DNA of 64,000 bases from Allomuricauda ruestringensis DSM 13258 (GCF_000224085.1 NC_015945.1:186001-250000); one strand, 5' to 3'. Shown: positions 34,284-44,201, numbered from the stretch's first letter. Numbers and translations are program-made. The notes: generated from the letters alone by a model not told the origin.

Positions 34284-35621
34284 TCAATCGAGCTTGTCGC
34301 GAAGCGTTTTTCGACTGATCTGTAAAATCTCTGCAGCTCTGGTCTTGTTCCCCTTGGTATGTACAAGTACCCGTTTGATATATTTTTTTTCCATGTTCCT
34401 TAAGGGCATGAACTCCTCTTCGGGAAAGTCTATATCATATTTTAAAAAGTCCGGTAAGTCTTTGACACCGATCGGGCCATCCGCCATGATGACCGCTCGT
34501 TGTACCACATTTTCAAGTTCCCTTATATTTCCCGGCCAAGGATAACGTTCCAATATTTTTAAAGCCTCGGGATCGATCCGCAGCAAACGGTCCCTATACT
34601 CCATACCGTATTTTTGGAGGAATTTATCCACCAGTAAAGGGATATCGGATTTGCGGTCCCGAAGGGGAGGAACCTTGATTTCCACAACGGTCAAACGATA
34701 ATAGAGATCCTCCCGAAAATTTTTTTTCCTGATTTCTTCCAAAAGATCCATATTGGTGGCCGCAACAATACGGAGGTCGACCTTTTCCATAGTTCTGGAA
34801 CCGATCTTGGTAATTTCTTTTTCTTGCAATGCTCTCAATAATTTGGTCTGCACATCCAAACAGGCGGTCCCTATTTCGTCCAAGAAAAGCGTGCCCCCGG
34901 ATGCAGCCTGAAAAAAACCATTGCGGTTTTGGTCTGCTCCTGTAAAAGCTCCCTTGGTATATCCAAATAATTCCGCCTCTTGCAGGTTGTCCGGAATGGC
35001 CCCGCAGTTCACCGCAATAAAGGGTCCTTTACTGTATTTTCCCGAATAATGGATGGCCCGTGCCACCAATTCCTTTCCGGTGCCACTCTCACCATGTATC
35101 AATACCGTTGCCCGGTTATCCTTCACCCTGTCTATAATAGTAAGTACTTGATTGAAGGCGGTGGAATTGCCCACCATCTCATTGAACGGTAGGTTTTGGT
35201 TTCGGGATGGAATAGTTGCAAGGGATGCTTGGTGCGCTCTCCCATGTTCCAACCCTCTTTCCACGGCCATTTTCAGTTCTGTTTTTGTAAAGGGCTTTGT
35301 CATATAGTCCATGGCACCCGACTTGATTACTTCCAAGGCGCCGTCAACGGATGGGTATCCGGTAACCACCAATTTTGGCATGTTGGGATAATGTTCGTTG
35401 GCATACTTCAATAATTGAATGCCATCGACTTCTGGCATTTGAATATCCGTAATCAACAAGTCTATGGGGGTATCCTTAAGTATAAACAAGGCTTCCTTAA
35501 CCGATATCGCCTTAAAAACATGGTAGTTGAACTCTTTGAGCCTTCTTGCCAACAGTTCTAAAATCTTGATATCATCATCTACGATAAGAATGTTCTCTTT
35601 GTTCAATGGCATAGGCGTCAA
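34284..35621 (-). CDS. sigma-54-dependent response regulator (NtrC family)
   Basis: 445 residues. Receiver domain with acidic pair (LIVDDDIK), phospho-Asp in LLITDIQMPEVDG and Lys in TKPFTK. The AAA+ domain has Walker A GESGTGKELVARAIH, the GAFTGA loop that contacts sigma-54 (LFGYTKGAFTGADQ), Walker B GGTLFLDEIG and the R-fingers in FREDLYYRLTV. The Fis-type HTH at the end reads NKTRAAEILQISRKTLRDKL. It needs RpoN-holoenzyme, which must be encoded elsewhere. Its start overlaps the kinase stop by 4 bp. Confidence 0.94.
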   Translation of the reverse strand: MTPMPLNKENILIVDDDIKILELLARRLKEFNYHVFKAISVKEALFILKDTPIDLLITDIQMPEVDGIQLLKYANEHYPNMPKLVVTGYPSVDGALEVIKSGAMDYMTKPFTKTELKMAVERGLEHGRAHQASLATIPSRNQNLPFNEMVGNSTAFNQVLTIIDRVKDNRATVLIHGESGTGKELVARAIHYSGKYSKGPFIAVNCGAIPDNLQEAELFGYTKGAFTGADQNRNGFFQAASGGTLFLDEIGTACLDVQTKLLRALQEKEITKIGSRTMEKVDLRIVAATNMDLLEEIRKKNFREDLYYRLTVVEIKVPPLRDRKSDIPLLVDKFLQKYGMEYRDRLLRIDPEALKILERYPWPGNIRELENVVQRAVIMADGPIGVKDLPDFLKYDIDFPEEEFMPLRNMEKKYIKRVLVHTKGNKTRAAEILQISRKTLRDKLD

Positions 35622-36736
35622 TTTGGAAACTCCATGGTAAAAATAGTACCTTTTGGCACATTGGGCCTATGTGCAATGGTGCCCTTATAACTTTTGATGA
35701 TGCCATGTACGACGCTCAGGCCAAGACCGGTCCCTTCCCCGATTGGTTTAGTGGTATAAAAAGGTTCAAACACCTTGTTTTCCTGGCCGGGTGCAATGCC
35801 TTCCCCTTGATCGATAATATTAATGACAATCTTTTGCTTTTCATTAAGGATCTCTACTTTGATCTCCCCGCGTACGGGGGAGTAGTAGGCCGCGTTCATA
35901 ATCAGGTTGAACATGACCTGGGTCAATTGGACGGTATTGGCCCGAATCCGTAAATCGTCGCTGTTGTAGGATTTGGTGACCGATAATTGTTTTGCCCTCA
36001 GGGAAGGTCCCATCAGACGTATCACACTGTCCATTACCCTGTTCAGCTCGACCAATTCCATCTGTTGTGGCATTTCACAGGTAAAGAACATCAATTTCTT
36101 GACGATTTCCCTACTGAAGATGGCATTGTCCAAAATCGTTTGTAAATCCCTTCTGGTTCCCGTATCGGTAGTTTCATCCAGCAATAATTCTGCGAATCCC
36201 AAAATATTGGCCAAGGGGGTATTGAGTTCATGGGCTATTCCGGCAGTGATCTCTCCCATGATATGCAAACGATCATTTCGTTCCATTTGTCTTTTCGTTT
36301 CCGCTTCGCTATCATGGATCTGCTTGCGTTCCATAAGGTTCCCGACGGCAAGGCATACATTTTTGAGCAGGGTCCTTTCTTCAGGAAGAAAGTCGTCATC
36401 GGTGTAGGCTGAAGCTGGATAGCCTACGGATATGGCACCTTCTACCTTATTGAACACAATGACATCGGAAGATAGGCAGGTCATTTGCTCATTGAAACCA
36501 CTGGTTTGCACTTGATAAGTACCTATGGACACTGCTGCCTCGGCATCTTCAGGAACCTGCCACCCTCTTTTCAAACAATAGGCAATGGCTTCTAGGGAAG
36601 TGGACAGTTCGTCATATCCGGAATTCACGATAATTGAAGTGACCTCGTAGAGACAGGTCAACTCTTTGACCCTTTCCTTTAATTTCTGTTCAGTATTTAT
36701 CATGGCGTTTGAAACTTTTTGACCATAAAGGTACAT
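35618..36736 (-). CDS. NtrB/GAF-type sensor histidine kinase
   Basis: 372 residues, no membrane segments. The N-terminal ~135 residues look like a GAF-type sensor, with opening helix LKERVKELTCLYEVTSIIV. The HisKA domain shows IMGEITAGIAHELNTPLANILGFAELL with the phospho-His (~185). The ATPase domain has VMFNLIMNAAYYSP (N-box), IIDQGEGIAPG (G1) and GEGTGLGLSVVHGI (G2). It phosphorylates the NtrC-like regulator encoded directly downstream. A cytoplasmic signal such as a metabolite or redox state is likely. Confidence 0.92.
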   Translation of the reverse strand: MYLYGQKVSNAMINTEQKLKERVKELTCLYEVTSIIVNSGYDELSTSLEAIAYCLKRGWQVPEDAEAAVSIGTYQVQTSGFNEQMTCLSSDVIVFNKVEGAISVGYPASAYTDDDFLPEERTLLKNVCLAVGNLMERKQIHDSEAETKRQMERNDRLHIMGEITAGIAHELNTPLANILGFAELLLDETTDTGTRRDLQTILDNAIFSREIVKKLMFFTCEMPQQMELVELNRVMDSVIRLMGPSLRAKQLSVTKSYNSDDLRIRANTVQLTQVMFNLIMNAAYYSPVRGEIKVEILNEKQKIVINIIDQGEGIAPGQENKVFEPFYTTKPIGEGTGLGLSVVHGIIKSYKGTIAHRPNVPKGTIFTMEFPN

Positions 36737-37445
36737 GGGTCTTTTTATTGATGTCCAATAGTTACGGAAATTTCATTATGTGCTTGACCTCAATTGTCCA
36801 TACCTAAAATTACAACAATCTGTGTACTGGTGTGCACAACCTTATTGCACACCAAAAATTTGGATTCAAATGATATCAGATGGATTCATAAAAAACAAAA
36901 AACACTGATAATCATACAATTAACAGTGCTTTGTTTCTGCCAAAATGGTGGTTCGTCGGAATGACTGAATCACCGACAAAATCTTATCTATTTGAAAATC
37001 ATTGTTTTACAACTGTAATCTTGAAGGTATTCCCGTTAAGAACACGGAAAGCAAAAAACAACTTTTGAACACAATTTTCATGTGCTTAACTATCTATAAA
37101 AATAGTAATAATATTCAAGCTATTTGTTTCCTATTTAAAAAGCTAAATTATTAATCCTTAAATCAACCTATAACTCTATGCCTTGCAAAACTTTTGTTGA
37201 AAAGTGAAACTGACAAATAATATATTAAAGACTATTATAAGTTAATAGTCATATGACTGATTGAATCATATGCAAATAAATAACACGAGCTTCAATATCC
37301 CATTTGATGACTAATAATGTTTATATTAAATATATTCGAAAATATAAAAGCAAACTATTCTGGATGATGGTATACAAAACTTGGGCATAGCTAACCAATT
37401 TAACAGAATAACCAAGAAAGTTCCGTGTATATACAATTACAATAA
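36737..37445. other. 709-bp AT-rich spacer at the left island border
   Basis: No gene that I can support. It contains the left copy of the att-like direct repeat (36863-36977). To the right of that point base composition becomes markedly AT-rich, consistent with imported DNA. The promoter of the 37446 gene must lie here, but several A/T-rich candidates are equally good. Confidence 0.6.
36863..36977. repeat. left att-like direct repeat (tRNA-Pro 3'-end relic plus hairpin)
   Basis: This stretch aligns along its length with 52737-52847 in the same orientation. Shared parts are ATTCAAAYGATAT, a hairpin (AAAACACTG ... TTAACAGTG), a spacer of about 26 bp, and a copy of the tRNA-Pro 3' end (TCGGAATGACTGAATC against TCGGGATGACTGGATTC in the gene). 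The tRNA-like part is decayed and shorter. I read it as the far attachment site of the island. Confidence 0.65.
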
Positions 37446-39158
37446 ATGACACCAAGCGAACTCTTAAAGAAAAAGATTGACGAAGAATCCGAGATTCTTA
37501 AAAACAGTTTCAGAGGTCCAAGTTATTGGGCAATTCAGAATATAGTTCGAAGGATTGACTTTATATTCCCATTGTTTCATAGAAGAGATGGTTGGACTAA
37601 ACAACAGGTAGACGAATTCCGAGAGTTTTATAATTATGGATGGGCACCAATTCTCAAACAGTATTATGACAAAATCGACATAAGTGTCTATGAACCATTC
37701 CCTTTGATGAATGATGAAATGATTTCTTGGACTGATTCCAATATTTCATTTAGCGGAAGAATCGAATTTTGTAAACAACTCCTGTCTTACGAGAAAGCGG
37801 GACTCATATCAATAAGTAACCCTAGAGAAAATGTTTTCACATTTTCATACCTACATGAAGTTACAGGAATTGAGCAGTATGATCAAATGAGTTTTGATTT
37901 TTTCAAAGAACAAATTGTCGAGCGAATAATAGAACGAAAGAAACAAGACAAACCATTTGAAGAAGAAAAAATAAAATCCGAATTAAGGAGTATAATTAGG
38001 AATCCCGACGGGAAAATGATCAGTTATGAAACGACTCCTGAAATTGATGAATACTACAATCAACTAGGGCATTATCATGTTTTAAGATTACAAGGTTATG
38101 ATGATTTTGATACTAAGGACAAATTTGGTGGGATAGAATATTGGAAATATGTAGACATGATAGAGTTAATAGCAGGTACCGCTTTAATGCATGTGGAAGC
38201 CTGTTTGGAACTTGTTAAATCAAACCCAAAGGTTGACTTAATGAATATTTTGTCTTACACCTATTTTAAGGACAAGACAATTAAACAGTTTTCGAAATAC
38301 CTTGAAGTAAGTGAAAATGAAATTGAACAAATCTTTTCTTGTCTAACTTTATCGAAGGAAAATTTCGATTATTATTTAGAATATCCTGCTACTCCACCCC
38401 CTATGTATTTTCAAGTTTCAGAAAATCTTACAATAAGATCTGTAGCAGGTTGTCTCAGCAATCCATTTTCGTTGTTAAATAGAGAACTAAAAAGAAAATA
38501 CAGAAGTGATTACGACAAGGCGGTTAACCAAAGGGAAGATAGGTTTAGGAAAGAACTATTTATGTTCTTTCCTGATAAGCGAATTATAAAAATACCCCGA
38601 GGAGTAAATATATCTTCGAATGGCATAAGAACCGATATTGACGCTGTAATATTTGATAGTAAAACAGGTACACTGGGGATATTCCAATTAAAGTGGCAAG
38701 ATCCATTTGCCAAGGATATGACCGAAAGATATAGTAGAATGAGCAACTTATTTCCTAAAGCTAATGAGTGGGTTGAAAAAATGAAAAAATGGGTTACAAG
38801 TAACACAAGTAAGACTATTATCAATTCACTTCAAATTAACAAGTACTTAAAAGAAAAGATTGACATAAAAGATATTTGTTGCTTTGTCATTTCAAGAAAT
38901 CAAATGAATTTTACTGGAATGGAGATTATAGATAAGACTGTAGCTTGGAGTTCTTGGTATCAATTGATAGAGTCTCAAGCAAGGTTTAAGACCGAGTTTG
39001 ACGACCCAATTAGAGAGATGTTCGTCAAAATAAAGTCATTTAGTCCTGAGAGAAGATTAAACATGGAGGAACTACCTCAAGCCGAAGACTTAGAGGTGCA
39101 AATTGGAAAAATAAAAGTAATTTATAATAGAAAAAAAGCAGATAACAAAGTGTCCTAA
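37446..39158 (+). CDS. large protein with C-terminal PD-(D/E)XK-like nuclease motif
   Basis: 570 residues, no signal peptide. Nothing recognisable in the N-terminal 380 residues, which are largely helical with many charged residues. Around residues 393-420 a nuclease-like core can be read: an acidic pair in GIRTDIDAVIFD and, after a turn, LGIFQLKWQDP (the D-x(n)-Q/E-x-K pattern). This suggests a PD-(D/E)XK fold. It is the first cargo gene inside the left border. A defence role is inference from fold and context. Confidence 0.65.
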   Translation: MTPSELLKKKIDEESEILKNSFRGPSYWAIQNIVRRIDFIFPLFHRRDGWTKQQVDEFREFYNYGWAPILKQYYDKIDISVYEPFPLMNDEMISWTDSNISFSGRIEFCKQLLSYEKAGLISISNPRENVFTFSYLHEVTGIEQYDQMSFDFFKEQIVERIIERKKQDKPFEEEKIKSELRSIIRNPDGKMISYETTPEIDEYYNQLGHYHVLRLQGYDDFDTKDKFGGIEYWKYVDMIELIAGTALMHVEACLELVKSNPKVDLMNILSYTYFKDKTIKQFSKYLEVSENEIEQIFSCLTLSKENFDYYLEYPATPPPMYFQVSENLTIRSVAGCLSNPFSLLNRELKRKYRSDYDKAVNQREDRFRKELFMFFPDKRIIKIPRGVNISSNGIRTDIDAVIFDSKTGTLGIFQLKWQDPFAKDMTERYSRMSNLFPKANEWVEKMKKWVTSNTSKTIINSLQINKYLKEKIDIKDICCFVISRNQMNFTGMEIIDKTVAWSSWYQLIESQARFKTEFDDPIREMFVKIKSFSPERRLNMEELPQAEDLEVQIGKIKVIYNRKKADNKVS

Positions 39159-39234
39159 AGTGAGTGGCTCCTTGCAGGTGCTTACGACACCGTACACGAA
39201 AAGTTAGGGTAAATTCAGGTGAAGTTGGAATTAC

Positions 39235-40122
39235 ATGGCATCAGAAAAACTATTTAACATACTTGAGGGGTTTAATTTTGACAACCTTGAAAATCCTGAA
39301 TTTCAAGAAGATTCTGTCAGAGAGGAACTCATAATCCCAATAATCCGTGGACTCGGATATTCGGCAGATAAGCCCAATCAAATAATAAGAAGCAGAAAGT
39401 TAATCCACCCTTTTGTTTCGATTGGTTCAAAACGTAAAAACATATATATAATTCCAGACTATTTGTTTGAAGTGAATGGAAAAGCTGCGTGGATACTTGA
39501 CGCAAAATCACCAAATGAAGAGATTATTAAATCAAAACACGTTGAACAAGCATACTCATACGCAATTCATAGTGAAGTGAGAGTTAGTTTTTTTGCGCTT
39601 TGTAACGGAAAAGAGTTTGTTCTTTATGATATACAAAAACCTGAACCTTTACTTCATTTCCCGTTAATTAGTATTCCCCGATTTTGGGAACCACTTAAAA
39701 GCATACTTGCTCCGGATAATGTATTTACGGTAGATTACAATAAACTCGCAAAAGACTTGGGTTTACATCTTAAAAGGCTGGGTTTTGAAAGCTTTCATAG
39801 TTTAATATTTCCTGACATTCCAATAATGGAAATCACACAATTAGACCCAGATCAGTATTCTATTTCAGGAGGTTTGATTGTGAACGAAGAAACCTATATG
39901 GTGACTTTTGACTTTGACGAAAACGTATTTAAACAACTTAAGGGAATAATTCCCGACAATGCATTTAAGATGTTAAGTATAAGACGAAATGACAAAAGAT
40001 TAGTTGCTAGATTTAGCGACAGAAATTTTCTTGTAACAATTGATTGTAAAATTGGCCAAAAGTTAGAAGAAAATGAAAGAGAAATCTTTTTACCAATGAG
40101 TGTTAATAAATTTATAAAATAA
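39235..40122 (+). CDS. stand-alone HsdR N-terminal-like (type I restriction) protein
   Basis: 295 residues. The N-terminal part matches HSDR_N: EFQEDSVREELIIPIIRGLGY, then PDYLFEVNGKAAWILDAKSP, holding the catalytic D-x(n)-D/E-x-K (here PDY ... DAK), and EQAYSYAIHSEVRV with the QxxxY motif. The helicase part of HsdR is absent and the C-terminal ~130 residues are not recognised. Small proteins of this type occur in defence islands and as orphans. It is 76 bp after the previous cargo gene. Confidence 0.8.
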   Translation: MASEKLFNILEGFNFDNLENPEFQEDSVREELIIPIIRGLGYSADKPNQIIRSRKLIHPFVSIGSKRKNIYIIPDYLFEVNGKAAWILDAKSPNEEIIKSKHVEQAYSYAIHSEVRVSFFALCNGKEFVLYDIQKPEPLLHFPLISIPRFWEPLKSILAPDNVFTVDYNKLAKDLGLHLKRLGFESFHSLIFPDIPIMEITQLDPDQYSISGGLIVNEETYMVTFDFDENVFKQLKGIIPDNAFKMLSIRRNDKRLVARFSDRNFLVTIDCKIGQKLEENEREIFLPMSVNKFIK

Positions 40123-40357
40123 AAGATAGCAGCGAACACCCCCATGGACGATAAGGGCTTGTAGCTCTATCCAGCTCACGAAAACTCTCGCTAATTTCCT
40201 TTTCAGTTTGTATTTCCTAAATTAGACACTTAAACAAGTAATATAACATTTACCAACACGTTGGAGCGCATTCAGATGAAGTTGACCTTTTTACTTCGGC
40301 TTAAGAAATCCACACGAGAATACTAACACAAAGTAAATAATATTCCAAATAAGTTAA

Positions 40358-40365
40358 TATATTTG
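40358..40365 (+). promoter_or_regulatory. -7 box of the XRE/methyltransferase operon
   Basis: TATATTTG is an exact match to the TAnnTTTG consensus. It is 17 bp before the XRE start codon (TTG at 40383), so the transcript would have a very short leader or none. No TTG is visible at the expected -33 distance. Confidence 0.5.
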
Positions 40366-40382
40366 CGTAAAACACAAAGAAA

Positions 40383-40601
40383 TTGGCGAAAGTGGAAATC
40401 AACAGGATAAAAGTTGCTCTAGCTGAGACAAGAAGAAAGAATAAGTGGTTGGCTGAACAAATCGGAAAAGATGAATCTACTATTTCACAATGGTGTACTA
40501 ATGCTAGACAGCCATCACTAGAAAACCTTTTAAAGATTGCCAATGCACTTGACATAGATATCAGAGACTTATTATGCTCTACAAAAAATACTAATGACTA
40601 G
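40383..40601 (+). CDS. XRE-family regulator (controller-like)
   Basis: 72 residues from a TTG start. The helix-turn-helix is complete: VALAETRRKNKWLAEQIGKD followed by ESTISQWCTNARQPSLENLL. The gene overlaps the start of the C5 methyltransferase gene by up to 8 bp. This is the arrangement of controller proteins that delay restriction after entry into a new host. It probably controls the whole four-gene operon. Confidence 0.85.
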   Translation: MAKVEINRIKVALAETRRKNKWLAEQIGKDESTISQWCTNARQPSLENLLKIANALDIDIRDLLCSTKNTND

Positions 40602-41829
40602 AATGAGTTCGAAAAAAACATATATAGATTTATTTGCAGGATGTGGCGGACTCTCACTTGGATTATTCAATTCTGGCCATTGGAAAGGTAAATTCGCTGT
40701 TGAAAAAAGTCCAGATGCTTTTAAAACTTTGGAACACAATTTAATTGAAAACAATTCTCATTTTGAATGGCCTAATTGGTTACCTCAATCTAACCTAGAC
40801 ATTAATGAAGTCATCAAGGAATATCCTGAAGAACTGAAATCTCTACGTGGAACTGTTGATATGGTTGCTGGTGGACCACCTTGCCAAGGATTTTCAACTG
40901 CAGGAAGAAGAATTGAGAATGACACTAGAAACAGACTGATAGAATCTTACATTAAATTCATTCGGTTAGTTCAACCTAAAGTTATATTTTTTGAAAACGT
41001 AAAAGGCTTTACTCAAAAATTTGACAAGAATAAAGTTAAAGGCAGAGTCTATTCTGAGTATGTACAAAATGCTTTAAAAAGAGGTTCAAAAAGACTTAAT
41101 GCAACTGGCTATAATGTTTATGGAAAGCTCATTGATTTTTCTGAATTTGGTGTGCCACAAAAAAGAACTCGATTCATTTTAGTTGGGATTAGGAAAGATG
41201 TTTCTGACACCATAAATCCAAAGCTTTTTTTCGAACAGATAAAAAAGAATAAAAAGGAATTTCTTGCTAATAAAGGAATTGGCTTAACAAATAGTTTAGA
41301 AGATGCTATTTCTGACCTACTTAGGATTGAAGAGACTATTTCACCAGACACAAAATCTTTTAAAACTGGACTTTACAATATGCCTAATTCTAACTATCAA
41401 AAGTTGCTAAAAGGTAATATTAAAAACATAATTCCAGATAGTCATCGTTTTGCAAAACACAATTCTAAGACTGTCGAGAAGTTTCAATTCATTCTAGATT
41501 TTGCTAAAAAGAATAAAACACTTTCTAACGAAATAAAGGAAAAATTTAATCTTAAAAAAAGAACAATTATTCCGTTGTCAGGGGAATTGCCTACACCGAC
41601 AATTACCACATTACCAGATGACTACATTCATTACTGTGAACCAAGAATTTTTACCGTTCGTGAGTATGCTAGAATTCAATCTTTTAATGATTGGTATGAG
41701 TTCAAAGGAAAATATACAACTGGTGGAAAAAGAAGAACTCAAGAAGTTCCAAGATATTCACAAATAGGAAATGCAATTCCACCTTTATTTGGTGAACAAG
41801 CTGGAATCACACTAAATAACTTGATTTAA
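40594..41829 (+). CDS. C5 cytosine-specific DNA methyltransferase
   Basis: 411 residues (ATG at 40594, alternative ATG at 40603). Conserved motifs in order: I DLFAGCGGLSLG (~12-23), IV GGPPCQGFSTAGRR with the catalytic Cys at ~97, VI FFENVKGF, VIII QKRTRFILVG, IX/X TVREYARIQSF and RYSQIGNAIPP. All residues needed for activity are present. The target-recognition region (~250-330) does not tell the site. There is no recognisable restriction endonuclease partner next to it; instead GHKL and REC-HEPN genes follow. Confidence 0.93.
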   Translation: MTRMSSKKTYIDLFAGCGGLSLGLFNSGHWKGKFAVEKSPDAFKTLEHNLIENNSHFEWPNWLPQSNLDINEVIKEYPEELKSLRGTVDMVAGGPPCQGFSTAGRRIENDTRNRLIESYIKFIRLVQPKVIFFENVKGFTQKFDKNKVKGRVYSEYVQNALKRGSKRLNATGYNVYGKLIDFSEFGVPQKRTRFILVGIRKDVSDTINPKLFFEQIKKNKKEFLANKGIGLTNSLEDAISDLLRIEETISPDTKSFKTGLYNMPNSNYQKLLKGNIKNIIPDSHRFAKHNSKTVEKFQFILDFAKKNKTLSNEIKEKFNLKKRTIIPLSGELPTPTITTLPDDYIHYCEPRIFTVREYARIQSFNDWYEFKGKYTTGGKRRTQEVPRYSQIGNAIPPLFGEQAGITLNNLI

Positions 41830-41831
41830 TT

Positions 41832-44201
41832 ATGCAGAAACCACTACAATTTAAAATAAGTTCTGCATTAAAAAACATAATTGGTCGAGACTTAATTACA
41901 GATGATTTTATTGCAGTTTTTGAGCTAGTTAAAAACTCATATGATGCCCACGCAACAAGAGTTGAAGTGATCTTCGAAAATATTTATTCTGATAATGGAA
42001 AAATAATTATCAAGGATAATGGCAAAGGCATGAGTTATCAAGATTTGCTTGACAAGTGGCTATTTGTGGCGCGTTCTTCAAAAAAAGAGGGAGATGAGGA
42101 AGAGAGTTATAAAAACTATAGAGATAAAATCAAAGTAAAAAGAGCTTATGCTGGTGCAAAAGGCATTGGTAGATTTTCATGTGACAGACTAGGGAGTGAG
42201 CTTTATCTAGAAACGTTAAAGGATGAGGAAAATGCAAAAATAGAAGCTTTAGTTACAGATTGGAACAAGTTCGAGGAAGACAGTAATAATGAATTTGTAA
42301 ACGTAAGTGTACTTCACGAAACATTAAAAAAAAGCTCATATAATCTAACACAAGGAACTGTTCTTGAAATCTCAAATTTGCACAGTGAATGGAATAGAGA
42401 TAAATTCCAATCACTAAAAGATTCATTAGCACGTTTAATAAATCCGTCTACTATAAAAGATGATGATTCGTTTAAGATTTTCTTGTCCATAGAAGAAGAA
42501 CAAGGAAATGACAGTAAACAAATTAAAAAAAACAAAGACCTTGTAGAAAAAGGGAAACTTGATGAATCTGAAGTTGATTATTTTAACATCGTAAACGGAG
42601 AAATTAGAAATCCGATTTTCGAGACCTTACAATTAAAGACCAGTTATATTGAGTCAGATATTAAAAAGGGTTTTATAACCACTACTCTTTATGAAGGGGG
42701 AGAATTGGTCTACAAAATTGAGGAAGAAAACCCATATTCTGACTTCAGTGATATTCATTATTCAATATACTTCTTAAACCAATCAGCAAAATCCACTTTC
42801 ACAAGAAGAATGGGTGTCCAACCTGTTGAGTATGGTCACATTTTCGTTTACAAAAATGGCCTTAGAGTGTATCCTTATGGAGAACGTGGCGAAGACCCAT
42901 TTAAAATGGATGTAAGGAAAAGCCAAGGTTACGCCAGAAACCTTGGAACTCGTGAAGTAATTGGCTATATCTCTATACAAGGAACTAACGATAATTTGAA
43001 AGAAACTTCTAGTAGAGGTGATGGCTTTATTAAAACCTCTGCCTACTTCAACTTAGAGAAACAATTTTACGAAACTTTAAAAAAACTAGAAAAGTATACG
43101 ATTGACATTACCGATTGGGGAAATTTTTTGTCAGATGACGATTATATCAATATCAACGAATCATTTATAAAAAATGAAGGGACAAAAAATGAAAGAATTT
43201 TTGATGTAAATGAAAATCTAAGTCAACTCATCTCGTCCATTTCAAACTCAAAGTCAGTCACGAAATTTGAGGTTTCACCTAACATTCTTCGCATTTTAGA
43301 TTCGAAAAGTGAAAAATCTGCTCAAGGAACTTTAAAGAAATTATCGGAGAAAATTGATTCTGATGATTTTGATAAAGAAGAGGTAAAAAAAACCATTAAG
43401 AATGTTGAAAAGAAACTTTCTGACCTAAAATCGAGAAAGGAAGAAGCAGAAGAGGAAGCTCTTCAAAAGTATATAGAAAATGAAGAGTTAAAAACTGAAC
43501 TGGACAGAGAAATTGCAGAAAAACTTTTTGACAAATCAGTTGAGGGTAGAGAGAAAAAAGATTTGTTGGCATTACAGCATCAAATTATACATACCGCTGG
43601 AAATATCACCTGGAGTTTAGATTCATTAGTTGATTCAATAAACAGCGATAAGCCAAAAGAGGAATTAATTGAGGACATCAAGGATATAAGTTTAGAAGTT
43701 CAGAGAATTGTAAGTGCTTCACGTTTTGTGACAATGGCTGGATTCAATACTCAGGCAGAGAAAATAACTAAAGATTTGGTTTCTTTTATTAATGATTATG
43801 TAATCAATATTTATCAACCAGCAGATTCTTTTATTCATAGTAAAAGACCAATTAAAATTTCAATTAAAGAGACGAACTTGAAAAAAGTAATGAAGTTTCG
43901 TCCCTTTGAAATTACTGTAGTGCTTGATAATTTATTTTCTAATAGTAGGAAAGCGAAATCAACTGAAATATTATTAGGATGGACCAAGAACAAATCAAAT
44001 TTAGTTCTTTCATTTAAAGACAATGGAAACGGTATTCCGAAAGATATAGTCGATAAAATATTTGAGTTTAGATATAGCAACACTGATGGCTCTGGTATTG
44101 GTCTTTATCACGTTGAAAGCATCTTAGAAAAATATAATTCAGAAATAGAATACGTTCCAAGCAAAAAAGGAACGGAATTCCATATAATATTTCCACTATG
44201 A
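41832..44201 (+). CDS. protein with two GHKL ATPase domains (MORC/Hsp90-like plus histidine-kinase-like)
   Basis: 789 residues. The N-terminal GHKL ATPase has AVFELVKNSYDA (N-box), IIIKDNGKGMS (G1) and AYAGAKGIGRFSCDRLG (G2), in the style of MORC/Hsp90-like ATPases. A middle domain and a Glu/Lys coiled coil (~510-580) follow. Next is a HisKA-like helix with QHQIIHTAGNITW. A second GHKL domain closes the protein: VVLDNLFSNSRKAKS (N-box), SFKDNGNGIPKDIVDKIFEF (G1) and GSGIGLYHVESIL (G2). The next gene encodes a receiver and overlaps by 4 bp, so a phosphotransfer pair is likely. Confidence 0.85.
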   Translation: MQKPLQFKISSALKNIIGRDLITDDFIAVFELVKNSYDAHATRVEVIFENIYSDNGKIIIKDNGKGMSYQDLLDKWLFVARSSKKEGDEEESYKNYRDKIKVKRAYAGAKGIGRFSCDRLGSELYLETLKDEENAKIEALVTDWNKFEEDSNNEFVNVSVLHETLKKSSYNLTQGTVLEISNLHSEWNRDKFQSLKDSLARLINPSTIKDDDSFKIFLSIEEEQGNDSKQIKKNKDLVEKGKLDESEVDYFNIVNGEIRNPIFETLQLKTSYIESDIKKGFITTTLYEGGELVYKIEEENPYSDFSDIHYSIYFLNQSAKSTFTRRMGVQPVEYGHIFVYKNGLRVYPYGERGEDPFKMDVRKSQGYARNLGTREVIGYISIQGTNDNLKETSSRGDGFIKTSAYFNLEKQFYETLKKLEKYTIDITDWGNFLSDDDYININESFIKNEGTKNERIFDVNENLSQLISSISNSKSVTKFEVSPNILRILDSKSEKSAQGTLKKLSEKIDSDDFDKEEVKKTIKNVEKKLSDLKSRKEEAEEEALQKYIENEELKTELDREIAEKLFDKSVEGREKKDLLALQHQIIHTAGNITWSLDSLVDSINSDKPKEELIEDIKDISLEVQRIVSASRFVTMAGFNTQAEKITKDLVSFINDYVINIYQPADSFIHSKRPIKISIKETNLKKVMKFRPFEITVVLDNLFSNSRKAKSTEILLGWTKNKSNLVLSFKDNGNGIPKDIVDKIFEFRYSNTDGSGIGLYHVESILEKYNSEIEYVPSKKGTEFHIIFPL

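Noticed and set aside
32326..36736. Sigma-54 (-24/-12) promoter near gdhA or the NtrC/NtrB-like genes
   Set aside because: TTGGCAC-like strings occur only inside coding sequence and without a proper -12 element; none could be supported.
41946..41953. 8-base match (GCGTGGGC on the reverse strand) to the first bases of the putative guide, inside the dual-GHKL gene
   Set aside because: Only the first 8 bases fit and the base before them is T, not G. Matches of this length are expected by chance in 64 kb.
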